From the NCBI GenBank assembly GCA_035763745.1, contig DASUAO010000030.1, positions 1-64,000 on the forward strand: 64,000 nucleotides of DNA, written 5' to 3'. Made by a program: the position numbers and the translations under genes. The notes below the pieces were generated by a model. That model had not been told where the DNA came from. It searched no databases and was given only the letters and a program-made list of their open reading frames with translations. Shown one piece after another: positions 35,176 through 42,908 of this stretch (positions are counted from its first letter, which is position 1; every line of letters starts with the position of its first letter). The stretch is from DASUAO01 sp035763745. GTDB lineage: Bacteria > Actinomycetota > Acidimicrobiia > IMCC26256 > PALSA-555.

Positions 35176-35844
35176 CTAGCCGTCGAGCAGCATCCATGTC
35201 CGATCGGCGATCGCGGCGAGCGCCACGAGCTGCGCCCGCTCGCTCCGACGGAACGGGTTGCCGTCGCGACCCACCAGCAGCACCGCGTCGTGGCGCCCCA
35301 GGCCCGCGACGAGCAGGTCGTCGGGACCGGACGTCCCGTCGACGACCTGTGGCGACGCGGTCGTCCCGGTCGCGAGCGCAGCAAGGAACTCGGTGGTCGG
35401 GCGATGATCTCCTGTCGCACAGAGCTCGTGATCACCGTGGAGGAGGACCGCCCAGTCGGCGAGGAACTCCCGACGGACGTGCGCGACCAGGGTGCTGTGC
35501 AGATCGGACGCGGACTGCGACTCGCAGAGCCGGACCGCCGACTCCAGTGCATCGATGCGGGGGTCGGGGAACGCGCCCACGAGTCGGACGTGCTCCACCG
35601 AGGCCCCGTCGACCTGCTCGACCTCGCGTGCCATCAGGTCGAGCACCTGGGCATCCGGCAGGATCACCGAGAACTCGTCGACCGCGATGCCGCCCGCGTG
35701 CTCGAGCACGTCGACGGACACGATGTCGCCACCCACGGCGCCGATGCGTGCCGCGACCAGCGCGAGGGCGCCGGGGCGGTCCGGGAGCCAGACCCGAACG
35801 AGTGCGTGGGCGCGCGCAACGTCCTCCACCTCGGCGTCAGCCAC
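35176..35844 (-). CDS. ACT-domain protein with a GAF-like C-terminal part
   Basis: This 222-residue protein begins with an ACT domain (about residues 10-80: ALVRVWLPDRPGALALVAARIGAVGGDIVSVDVLE), a small-molecule, often amino-acid-binding regulatory fold. The C-terminal half (about 110-220, ending LLVGRDGNPFRRSERAQLVALAAIADRTW) looks like a GAF-type sensor domain, which is less certain. No catalytic domain is seen, so a ligand sensor is likely. The GTG start at 35844 is supported by TACCCT ending 6 bases in front. It probably heads an operon with phr, whose functional link is unclear. Confidence 0.75.
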   Translation of the reverse strand: MADAEVEDVARAHALVRVWLPDRPGALALVAARIGAVGGDIVSVDVLEHAGGIAVDEFSVILPDAQVLDLMAREVEQVDGASVEHVRLVGAFPDPRIDALESAVRLCESQSASDLHSTLVAHVRREFLADWAVLLHGDHELCATGDHRPTTEFLAALATGTTASPQVVDGTSGPDDLLVAGLGRHDAVLLVGRDGNPFRRSERAQLVALAAIADRTWMLLDG

Positions 35845-35850
35845 GGGATC

Positions 35851-35923
35851 AGGGTACGGGCTGGACGTTGCCTGCGTGTTTCCGAGTCGTGAACGGCATC
35901 GCGCACGAGCGGAGCCGTATCCT
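35851..35923. promoter_or_regulatory. divergent leaderless promoters for the ACT gene and nadD
   Basis: On the minus strand TACCCT (complement of 35851-35856) ends 6 bases before GTG 35844. On the plus strand TATCCT (35918-35923) ends 6 bases before GTG 35930. Both starts lack a Shine-Dalgarno sequence, so both genes would be read from leaderless messages. Confidence 0.55.
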
Positions 35924-35929
35924 GGCCGG

Positions 35930-36523
35930 GTGCCAGGCGGTGGAACCGAACGCGTCGGCATCCTCGGCGGCACCTTCGACCCGGTCCATGTCGGCCATCT
36001 CGTCGTCGCGTCCGACGCCCGTGTCGCCCTCACGCTCGACCGGGTCCTGCTCGTGGTCGCCGGAGACCCGTGGCAGAAGCGGGGTGAGGTCGTGGCGGGG
36101 CCGAAGGACAGGCTCGCGCTCGTGGCCGCGGCGGTCGCCGGCATCGAGGGACTCGCCGCGAGCGCCGTCGAGGTGAACCGCGAGGGTCCGTCGGTCACCG
36201 CCGACACGCTCGAGGCGTTGGCGTCGCCCGGGCGCGAGCTCTTCCTGCTCCTCGGCGCGGACGCGGTCGCCAACATGCCGACGTGGCGTCGCCTCGAGGA
36301 CACGAAGCACCTCGCCACGATCGTCGTGGTCGAGCGGGAGGGCGAGCACGCCGAACCGCCGGGCGACGGGTGGAAGGTCCAACACCTCGCGGTGCCGCGC
36401 CTCGACGTGTCCTCCACCGATCTGCGTGCTCGGCTCGCGTCGGGTCGGCCGATCCACGGCCTGGTGCCGGCTCCGGTCGTGCGGGAGATCGCAGAACGAG
36501 GCCTCTATGCTGAGGCTCGATGA
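35930..36523 (+). CDS. nadD: nicotinate-nucleotide adenylyltransferase
   Basis: This is a 197-residue nucleotidyltransferase that makes deamido-NAD from nicotinate mononucleotide. The (H/T)xGH motif is present as GILGGTFDPVHVGHLVVA near residues 10-27, with LLLGADAVANMPTW and the C-terminal ISSTDLRxR-like VSSTDLRARLASG. The GTG start at 35930 is supported by TATCCT ending 6 bases earlier. rsfS overlaps or follows directly, a common pairing. Confidence 0.94.
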   Translation: MPGGGTERVGILGGTFDPVHVGHLVVASDARVALTLDRVLLVVAGDPWQKRGEVVAGPKDRLALVAAAVAGIEGLAASAVEVNREGPSVTADTLEALASPGRELFLLLGADAVANMPTWRRLEDTKHLATIVVVEREGEHAEPPGDGWKVQHLAVPRLDVSSTDLRARLASGRPIHGLVPAPVVREIAERGLYAEAR

Positions 36524-36941
36524 CGAACCGGGTCCCGCGCGCTTGACGACGAGCAGCGCGGACGCGGTCAGCGACGCGACCCAGCGTGCCCTCATCGCGG
36601 CGTCGGCGTCTGCGGCGAAGCAGGGTCACGACATCGTCGTGCTCGACGTCGGCCCGATCATCGCGATCATCGAGACGTTCGTCCTCGTGAGCGCGACCAA
36701 CACCCGTCAGGTGCGGACCATCGTCGACGAGGTCGAAGCGGCCTTGAAGGCGCACGACGGATCCCGGCCGCTCGGCGTGGAGGGTCGCGACGACGCCTCG
36801 TGGGTGCTCCTCGACTACGGCGACGTGGTGGTGCACGTGTTCCTCGCCGAGACGCGTGAGTTCTACGACCTGGACCGGCTGTGGGCCGACGCCCGGCGGG
36901 TGCCGTTCGAGGAACGGGACGCGCTGGCCGCCGAGGGCTAG
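36507..36941 (+). CDS. rsfS: ribosomal silencing factor RsfS
   Basis: This is a protein of about 144 residues (132 if the TTG at 36543 is used) of the RsfS/Iojap family, which binds L14 and blocks subunit joining under poor nutrition. Family landmarks are HDIVVLDVGPIIAIIETFVLVSATNTRQVRTIVDEVE, GRDDASWVLLDYGDVVVHVF and the C-terminal REFYDLDRLWADA. It follows nadD, as in many bacteria. Its TAG stop overlaps the hisF stop from the other strand in a shared CTAG. Confidence 0.92.
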   Translation: MLRLDDEPGPARLTTSSADAVSDATQRALIAASASAAKQGHDIVVLDVGPIIAIIETFVLVSATNTRQVRTIVDEVEAALKAHDGSRPLGVEGRDDASWVLLDYGDVVVHVFLAETREFYDLDRLWADARRVPFEERDALAAEG

Positions 36942-37750
36942 CTCGGCTCGCCCGGCGCGTCGAGGTAGGGCCGCATCGGGACGCCGCGCTCCAACAGCCC
37001 CAGCTTCAGCTCACGGACGCCGAGGTTCCGCTCGAGTCGCGGGGAGTACAGGATCGAGCTGATGATCGCGGCGTGCGCGCCGCCGTCGGTGAGTCCCGCC
37101 GCGATGTGGTCGACGGTTCCGGCACCGCCCGAGGCGACGATCGGCACGTTCACCGCGTCTGCCACGGCACGGGTGATCGAGAGGTCGTATCCCGACGCGG
37201 TGCCGTCGCAGTCGATGCTGTTCACGACGATCTCGCCTGCCCCCAGGTCCTCCCCGCGTCGGACCCAGTCGATCGCGTCGAGGCCGGTCGCTTGACGTGC
37301 GCCATCGATGAAGACCTCGTAGCCGCTCGGGATGCCGGGGCGGACGCCGACATGCTTCACTTGCGTGCTCAGCACCACACACTGGCGGCCGAACGCCTCG
37401 GCGCCTTGGCGGATGATGTCGGGCTCGCGCACCGCCATCGAGTCGATGCTGATCTTCTCGGCCCCGGCCTTGAGCACCGCGAACATGTCGTCGACCGATC
37501 GGATCCCGCCGCCGACCGTGAACGGCACGAAGACGTGTCGGGCGACGTCGCGCACGGTCTCGAGGTCGATCGGTCGACGCTGTGCGCTGGCGGTGATGTC
37601 GTAGAAGACGATCTCGTCGATCTGGTCGTCGTACAGCGAGCGCGCCAGCTCCGCGGCCGGGGCGACGTCGATGTTGTCCTGGAACTGCTGGGCCTTCGTG
37701 ACGCGCCCGTCGACGACGTCGAAGCAGGCGACGAGGCGCTTGGTGAGCAT
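36938..37750 (-). CDS. hisF: HisF-type cyclase subunit, divergent
   Basis: This is a 270-residue (beta-alpha)8 barrel of the HisF family, which with HisH makes imidazole glycerol phosphate and AICAR in histidine synthesis. The N terminus (MLTKRLVACFDVVDGRVTKAQQF) and NSIDCDGTASGYDL retain the two catalytic aspartates. Several normally fixed positions differ: VVKG reads VTKA, VSINT reads ISIDS at the phosphate site, and AIDAKR reads STQVKH. It overlaps hisH by four bases (ATGA), a coupled pair. No other his gene is in the window. It may be true IGP synthase of a divergent clade or a paralogue for another product. Confidence 0.85.
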   Translation of the reverse strand: MLTKRLVACFDVVDGRVTKAQQFQDNIDVAPAAELARSLYDDQIDEIVFYDITASAQRRPIDLETVRDVARHVFVPFTVGGGIRSVDDMFAVLKAGAEKISIDSMAVREPDIIRQGAEAFGRQCVVLSTQVKHVGVRPGIPSGYEVFIDGARQATGLDAIDWVRRGEDLGAGEIVVNSIDCDGTASGYDLSITRAVADAVNVPIVASGGAGTVDHIAAGLTDGGAHAAIISSILYSPRLERNLGVRELKLGLLERGVPMRPYLDAPGEPS

Positions 37751-38367
37751 CAGGCCGCGTCCTTCCCGTCCCACGTGGCGAAGGCCGCGAGGAGCGCAAG
37801 TCCGAGTGAGCCGCTCTTCTCGGCGTGGAACTGGGTCGCGACGATGTTCCCGTGGGCGACGATCGAGCAGAAGTCGACGCCGTAGTCGGTCTCGCCCAGG
37901 ACGTCGGCGCGGTCGGCGGGCGTGGCGTGGAACGAGTTGACGAAATAGCAATGGCCGCCGTCGGGGAACCCGACGGTCACCGGGTGGTCCCGGCGCAAGT
38001 GGACGCTGTTCCAGCCGATCTGCGGGACGCGCTCGGTCGTGGGGAAGGGGAGGACGGTGCCGGGGATCCAGCCGAGGCAGTCGACGTCACCCTCGGCGCT
38101 GTGCTCGAACAGCACCTGGAGCCCGATGCAGATGCCGAGGAAGGGCACGGCGTCGCCACGGACGGCCTCGGTGAGCCTCCCCACGAACCCCGCCTCGCCG
38201 AGCGAGTCGAGGGTGGCGCGCGCCGCACCGACACCAGGGAGGATGATCCGGTCGCACCCGTCGAGGCCGGCCGGGTCGGCAACGAGGCGGTGCTCGATCC
38301 CGAGCCGATCCAGCGCGTAGCCGACGCTGGGCGCGTTCCCCGCGCGGTAGTCGACGACCCCGATCAT
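37750..38367 (-). CDS. hisH: HisH-type glutamine amidotransferase subunit
   Basis: This is a 205-residue class I glutamine amidotransferase that supplies ammonia to HisF through the barrel. The triad is visible: Cys in FLGICIGLQVLF (near residue 79) and His-x-Glu in TQFHAEKSG near the C terminus. The N-terminal motif reads VVDYRAGNAPSV instead of the usual IDYGxGNLxSV. The ATG start is 38367; TAGACT on the minus strand (38388-38393) could be its promoter with a leader of about 14 bases. It is coupled to hisF. Confidence 0.88.
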   Translation of the reverse strand: MIGVVDYRAGNAPSVGYALDRLGIEHRLVADPAGLDGCDRIILPGVGAARATLDSLGEAGFVGRLTEAVRGDAVPFLGICIGLQVLFEHSAEGDVDCLGWIPGTVLPFPTTERVPQIGWNSVHLRRDHPVTVGFPDGGHCYFVNSFHATPADRADVLGETDYGVDFCSIVAHGNIVATQFHAEKSGSLGLALLAAFATWDGKDAA

Positions 38368-38446
38368 GACGGTCCGATCACGCACCGAGTCTACGAACGG
38401 TGCTCTGGCCGCTCGGGATCGATTGCGACGGGGCCCGCGGGACCGA

Positions 38447-38876
38447 CTACTCGCGACGGACGACCCAGAGGTGGTGCCGACAGAGGCCGTGCGCCCGCCG
38501 CGGCTTGGCGCATCCCGGGACCGAGCACGCGCGACGGCGACGAGCGCGGGCCTCCCAGTACTCGAGCAGGTCGTTGCTCCAGACCTCGAACTGCGAGCGC
38601 TTGTGCGACGGCGGGAGATGTGCATGCATGAACGGGATCACGCGTTCGACATGATCCCGGATGCTCGTGACGACGAATTGGACCTCGTCGTCGCGGTGCG
38701 AAGCGTGTCGCGGGGACCGGTGGATCCGCCCGCAGCCGAGGAAGTCGCGACGCGACGGTGACGCTGAATACGAACCGCTTGCGAAGCCTTCCGTCCGAAT
38801 AGGGCGGCTTCCGTTGCGTGACGCTGAACGACCCTTCACCGGCGACGAAGCCGCCGAGGACGAACCCTTCGGGAGA
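38447..38876 (-). pseudogene. LAGLIDADG homing endonuclease relic, frameshifted
   Basis: Two adjacent minus-strand frames together match a single LAGLIDADG endonuclease of the actinobacterial type. The upstream frame (38876 to about 38755) gives SPEGFVLGGFVAGEGSFSV, the LAGLIDADG helix, then RKRFVFSVTVAS. The downstream frame (from about 38755 to the TAG at 38447) gives FLGCGRIHRS, a DHVERVIPFMHAHLPPSHKRSQFE segment and a CSVPGC...GLCRHH zinc-type tail. Between them about ten residues expected between VTVAS and FLGCG are missing and the frame changes, so a small deletion near 38745-38755 has broken the gene. Coding starts right at the CCA end of the tRNA-Ala gene; the only in-frame ATG (38918) is inside the tRNA anticodon region. 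Confidence 0.75.
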
Positions 38877-38878
38877 GA

Positions 38879-38954
38879 TGGTGGAGCCGACGCGGATCGA
38901 ACGCGCTACCTCGTCCATGCCATGGACGCGCTCTACCAATTGAGCTACGGCCCC
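38879..38954 (-). tRNA. tRNA-Ala (anticodon GGC)
   Basis: The minus strand folds as a complete cloverleaf: acceptor GGGGCCG with CGGCTCC including the G3:U70 pair that identifies alanine tRNA; D stem GCTC/GAGC; anticodon stem CGTCC/GGACG with loop ATGGCAT (anticodon GGC, reading GCC); T stem GCGCG/CGCGT (closing with one G-U type pair) around TTCGATC; and an encoded CCA end. The first base is 38954. The LAGLIDADG relic begins immediately 3' of it. Confidence 0.95.
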
Positions 38955-39110
38955 TTGGGGGAACTTCAAGATACCCGCGAGCGCGTCGGATTCGGCCCTC
39001 GTCTCGAAGTCGTCGCACACGGAACACATGTTCGTGATCCTCGCGCCCGGGTATGGCACCCGTTGACCCGCACTTCGGAGAACGCTCCCGGGACTCGATG
39101 TGCGCATCGC

Positions 39111-39116
39111 TACGCT
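39111..39116 (+). promoter_or_regulatory. -10 element TACGCT of leuS (leaderless)
   Basis: TACGCT ends 8 bases before ATG 39125 and no ribosome-binding site is visible. This supports 39125 rather than the upstream in-frame start at 39053. Confidence 0.45.
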
Positions 39117-39124
39117 CGCTCGGG

Positions 39125-41971
39125 ATGAACGACGAACACGACGCGCCGATCGCCCGCTACGACGCCGCGCTGGCCGGCGAGATCGAGCGTCGGTGGCAGG
39201 ACGAGTGGGAAGCCGCGCACACGTTCTGGGCACCGAACCCGGCCGGGCCGCTGGCCGACGACCGCGATCCCCGGGCCGACGCCGAGAAGCTCTACGTGCT
39301 TGACATGTTCCCGTACCCGAGCGGAGCGGGCCTCCACGTGGGCCATCCCCTCGGCTACATCGGGACCGACGTCTTCGCCCGGTTCCACCGGATGAACGGC
39401 CGCAACGTCCTGCACGCCCTGGGCTACGACGCCTTCGGGCTGCCGGCCGAGCAGTATGCGCTCGAGACCGGTCAGCATCCCCGCGCCGCCACCGAGGCGA
39501 ACGTCGCCAACATGCGCCGACAGCTCCGCGCGCTGGGGCTCGGCCACGATCCGCGCCGGAGCGTCTCGACGACCGACGTGTCGTACTACCGGTGGACGCA
39601 GTGGATCTTCTTGAAGATCTTCGGGTCGTGGTACGACGCCGAGGCGGACCGCGCCCGGCCGATCGAGGAGCTCGTCGCCGAGCTCGAGCGCGGTGACCGA
39701 CCGGGACCCGACGGTGCCGCGTGGGCCGATCTCGACGACCTCGCCCGTCGCGCGTTCGTCGACGCGCATCGCCTCGCGTACCTCGAAGAGGCGCCGGTGA
39801 ACTGGTGCCCCGGGCTCGGCACCGTGCTCGCCAACGAGGAGGTGACGGCCGACGGTCGCAGCGACCGGGGGAACTTCCCGGTGTTCAAGCGGCCCTTGAA
39901 GCAGTGGAAGCTGCGGATCACGGCGTACACCGACCGGCTCCTCGCCGACCTCGACCTCATCGACTGGCCCGAGCCGATCAAGACCATGCAACGCAACTGG
40001 ATCGGGCGGAGCACCGGCGCCTCGATCCGTTTCCCTGTCGTCGTGCACGACGGGCTCGAGATCGAGGTCTTCACGACCCGTCCGGACACGCTCTTCGGTG
40101 CGACGTACATGGTGCTTGCACCCGAGCACGACCTCGTCGACCGGATCGTCCCGGCCGAGTGGCCGGTGGACACGCCGAGCGCGTGGCGGGGATCGTTCGG
40201 GGTCGACGTTCTCCCCGCGGACGCGGTGCGTGCGTACCGGGAGTTCGCGTCGGCGAAGACCGAGTTCGAGCGCCAGGCCGAAGGCCGTGAGAAGACGGGT
40301 GTGTTCACCGGGGCGTTCGCCACCAATCCCGCGACCGGCGACCCGATCCCGGTGTTCATCGCCGACTACGTGCTGATGGGCTACGGGACGGGCGCCATCA
40401 TGGCGGTGCCCGGCCAGGACGAGCGGGACTGGGAGTTCGCCGAGGAGTTCGGCCTCCCCATCGTGCGCACCGTGCAGCCGCCCCCGGGCCCGAACGGCGA
40501 AGAGTGGGAGGGTCGCGCGTACGTCGGGGAGGGGCCGGCGATCAACAGCGGGTTCCTCGACGGCCTCGGGGTCGACGAGGCCAAGGTCCGGATGGGGGGG
40601 TGGCTGCTCGAAGTAGGTGCGGGCGCACCGACCGTCACGTCGAAGCTGCGCGACTGGTTGTTCAGCCGGCAGCGGTACTGGGGTGAGCCGTTCCCGATCG
40701 TCTATGACGAGCACGGGATGCCTCACGCGGTCCCGGAGGACCAGCTCGCCGTCGAGCTCCCCGAGGTCGAGGACTTCCGGCCCCGCGAGCTCGACCCCGA
40801 CGACGCCGACAGTGATCCGGAGCCTCCGTTGGCGCGTGCCGAGGCGTGGCTCGAGGTCGAGCTCGATCTCGGCGACGGCCCGAAGCGCTACGTGCGCGAG
40901 ACGAACACCATGCCGCAGTGGGCAGGGTCCTGCTGGTACTACCTGCGTTACCTCGATCCGACGAACGAGGATGCGCTGGTCGATCCGGCCGTCGAGCGGT
41001 ACTGGATGCAGCCCGGTGGTGTCGACCTCTACGTCGGAGGTGTCGAGCACGCGGTGCTGCACCTCCTGTACGCCCGGTTCTGGCACAAGGTGCTGTTCGA
41101 CCTCGGGCACGTGTCGACTCCTGAGCCGTTCCACCGGCTCTACAACCAGGGGTACATCCAGGCGCCGGCGTTCCGCGACGAGCGGGGGATCGCGGTGGAG
41201 GCGAGCGAGGTCGTGGAGCGCGACGGCGCCTTCTTCCACGGCGACGAACCGGTGACACGCGAATTCGGCAAGATGGGGAAGAGCCTCAAGAACGTCGTGA
41301 CGCCCGACGACATCTCACGCGACTACGGCGCCGACACGTTGCGGCTGTACGAGATGTTCATGGGACCGCTCGACGCCAGTCGGCCGTGGAGCACCGCCGA
41401 CATCGTCGGAGTGCACAAGTTCCTGCAGCGCGCGTGGAGAAGCGTCGTCGACGAGGAGACTGGTGAGATTCGCGTCGCCGACGAGCCGGCCGACGCCGAG
41501 ACGCGACGCGTGCTGCACAGAACGATCGCCGCTGTTCGCGACGACATGGCCGAGCTGAAGTTCAACACTGCGATCGCCCGGCTCTTCGAGCTCAACAACC
41601 ACCTGACCAAGGTCGTGTCGGATCGGGGCGCGGCGCCGCGCGACGTGGTCGAGCAGTTCGTTCTCATGCTCTCGCCGCTGACCCCGCACATCGCCGAGGA
41701 GCTCTGGCGCCGTCTGGGGCATCCCGGCTCGCTCGCGTACGAGCTGTTCCCCGTGGCCGACCCGGCCGAGCTCCTCGACGAGTCGGTCGAGGTCCCGGTG
41801 CAGGTCAACGGCAAGGTCCGCAGTCGGATCAGCGTCCCCGCCGATGCGGACCAAGCAGCGATCGAGGCGACGGCGCGGGCCGACGATCGGATCGGGTCGC
41901 TGTTGGCCGACGCGACCGTGCGCAAGGTGATCGTGGTGCCCGGCCGCCTCGTCAACTTCGTGGTCGGCTGA
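39125..41971 (+). CDS. leuS: leucyl-tRNA synthetase
   Basis: This is a 948-residue class Ia synthetase. The HIGH motif is HVGH near residue 70; the CP1 editing domain is present (PDTLFGATYMVLAPEH and GTGAIMAVPGQDERD); the second ATP-binding motif reads KMGKSLKN near residue 716 instead of KMSKS; a C-terminal anticodon-binding and C-terminal domain follow. Length is slightly above the usual 820-880 because of insertions around residues 170-220. The gene stands alone between tRNA-Ala on the other strand and comEA. Confidence 0.96.
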   Translation: MNDEHDAPIARYDAALAGEIERRWQDEWEAAHTFWAPNPAGPLADDRDPRADAEKLYVLDMFPYPSGAGLHVGHPLGYIGTDVFARFHRMNGRNVLHALGYDAFGLPAEQYALETGQHPRAATEANVANMRRQLRALGLGHDPRRSVSTTDVSYYRWTQWIFLKIFGSWYDAEADRARPIEELVAELERGDRPGPDGAAWADLDDLARRAFVDAHRLAYLEEAPVNWCPGLGTVLANEEVTADGRSDRGNFPVFKRPLKQWKLRITAYTDRLLADLDLIDWPEPIKTMQRNWIGRSTGASIRFPVVVHDGLEIEVFTTRPDTLFGATYMVLAPEHDLVDRIVPAEWPVDTPSAWRGSFGVDVLPADAVRAYREFASAKTEFERQAEGREKTGVFTGAFATNPATGDPIPVFIADYVLMGYGTGAIMAVPGQDERDWEFAEEFGLPIVRTVQPPPGPNGEEWEGRAYVGEGPAINSGFLDGLGVDEAKVRMGGWLLEVGAGAPTVTSKLRDWLFSRQRYWGEPFPIVYDEHGMPHAVPEDQLAVELPEVEDFRPRELDPDDADSDPEPPLARAEAWLEVELDLGDGPKRYVRETNTMPQWAGSCWYYLRYLDPTNEDALVDPAVERYWMQPGGVDLYVGGVEHAVLHLLYARFWHKVLFDLGHVSTPEPFHRLYNQGYIQAPAFRDERGIAVEASEVVERDGAFFHGDEPVTREFGKMGKSLKNVVTPDDISRDYGADTLRLYEMFMGPLDASRPWSTADIVGVHKFLQRAWRSVVDEETGEIRVADEPADAETRRVLHRTIAAVRDDMAELKFNTAIARLFELNNHLTKVVSDRGAAPRDVVEQFVLMLSPLTPHIAEELWRRLGHPGSLAYELFPVADPAELLDESVEVPVQVNGKVRSRISVPADADQAAIEATARADDRIGSLLADATVRKVIVVPGRLVNFVVG

Positions 41972-42054
41972 GCGCACCACCCGATCCGGCCGGCTGAGCG
42001 TTTCCCAGATCGGGGCGCGTCACGGTCCTGGCCGCGCCCGGTCCCGGTGGTGCT

Positions 42055-42906
42055 GTGTCGAGCACACCGGATCCCGACTTCTGGGGCGCGGGACGTCCCG
42101 CGCGCCCGGAGCGCGCGGGACGCCGGGGCCCGAGCGATCGGCCCCTTCCCGTCCGGGGCTCGTTCGATCGGGGTCCCCGCGATCATCGACCGACCGTCGG
42201 CGACGGCCTGCGCGACCGGGTCCGCGACCTCTGGGACACCTGGCGGGGTGATCCTCGCCTCGGGATCGCCGTGCTCGTCGCGGCGGCCGTGGTCGCCGGA
42301 TTCGTCTGGTACCGGATCGGGGCCGGCGAGGCTGCCCCCGCGGAGACCTCGGCGGCGCCACGGTCGACCGCCGTCACTGTCGTCGACGGCGCCGGCCGGC
42401 CCGGCAGCTCGGACGACGCCGAGCCGTCGACACCGGCCCACGACGCCGAGGCGACCCTCGTGGTGCACGTCGCCGGGGCCGTCGAGCAACCCGGTGTGGT
42501 GGAGCTCGACGCGGGGGCGCGCGTGATCGACGCCCTCGAGGCGGCGGGAGGCGGTCTCGCGGACGCCGATCTCGATCGCCTCAACCTCGCAGCGAAGCTC
42601 GTCGACGGCCAGCGCGTCCTCGTGCAACGGATCGGCGATCCCGCGGTGCCGGACGCCACCGCGACCGGGGGGCAGCCGGGGACCGGTGCGGACCCCGGTT
42701 CCGGGGGCGCGACCACGCTGGTGAACCTGAACTCGGCTACGAGCGTCGAGCTCGAGGAGCTCCCCGGGATCGGCCCCGTGCTCGCCGAGGCGATCATCAC
42801 CGAGCGGTCCCGTCGCGGTGGGTTCCGCAGCGTCAACGAGCTGCGCGACGTACGCGGCATCGGGGAGAAGCGGTTCGCCGATCTGGTCGACCTCGTGACC
42901 GTCTGA
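42055..42906 (+). CDS. comEA: ComEA-type DNA-binding competence protein
   Basis: This 283-residue protein has a charged Pro/Arg-rich cytoplasmic N terminus (about 80 residues), one transmembrane helix (about 84-102), an acidic linker, an SLBB domain (VVHVAGAVEQPGVVELDAGARVIDALEAAGG) and a C-terminal helix-hairpin-helix DNA-binding domain (LNSATSVELEELPGIGPVLAEAII ... VRGIGEKRFADL). ComEA captures double-stranded DNA outside the membrane for uptake through ComEC, whose gene follows two bases later. The GTG start is 42055. Confidence 0.9.
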   Translation: MSSTPDPDFWGAGRPARPERAGRRGPSDRPLPVRGSFDRGPRDHRPTVGDGLRDRVRDLWDTWRGDPRLGIAVLVAAAVVAGFVWYRIGAGEAAPAETSAAPRSTAVTVVDGAGRPGSSDDAEPSTPAHDAEATLVVHVAGAVEQPGVVELDAGARVIDALEAAGGGLADADLDRLNLAAKLVDGQRVLVQRIGDPAVPDATATGGQPGTGADPGSGGATTLVNLNSATSVELEELPGIGPVLAEAIITERSRRGGFRSVNELRDVRGIGEKRFADLVDLVTV

Positions 42907-42908
42907 CC

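Noticed and set aside
38447..38876. Programmed frameshift as explanation of the split LAGLIDADG gene
   Set aside because: No slippery heptamer or downstream structure is apparent, and about ten expected residues are missing at the junction, which fits a deletion.
39053..39124. Upstream extension of leuS from 39053
   Set aside because: The extra residues are outside the family and the -10-like TACGCT at 39111-39116 would lie inside the coding region.
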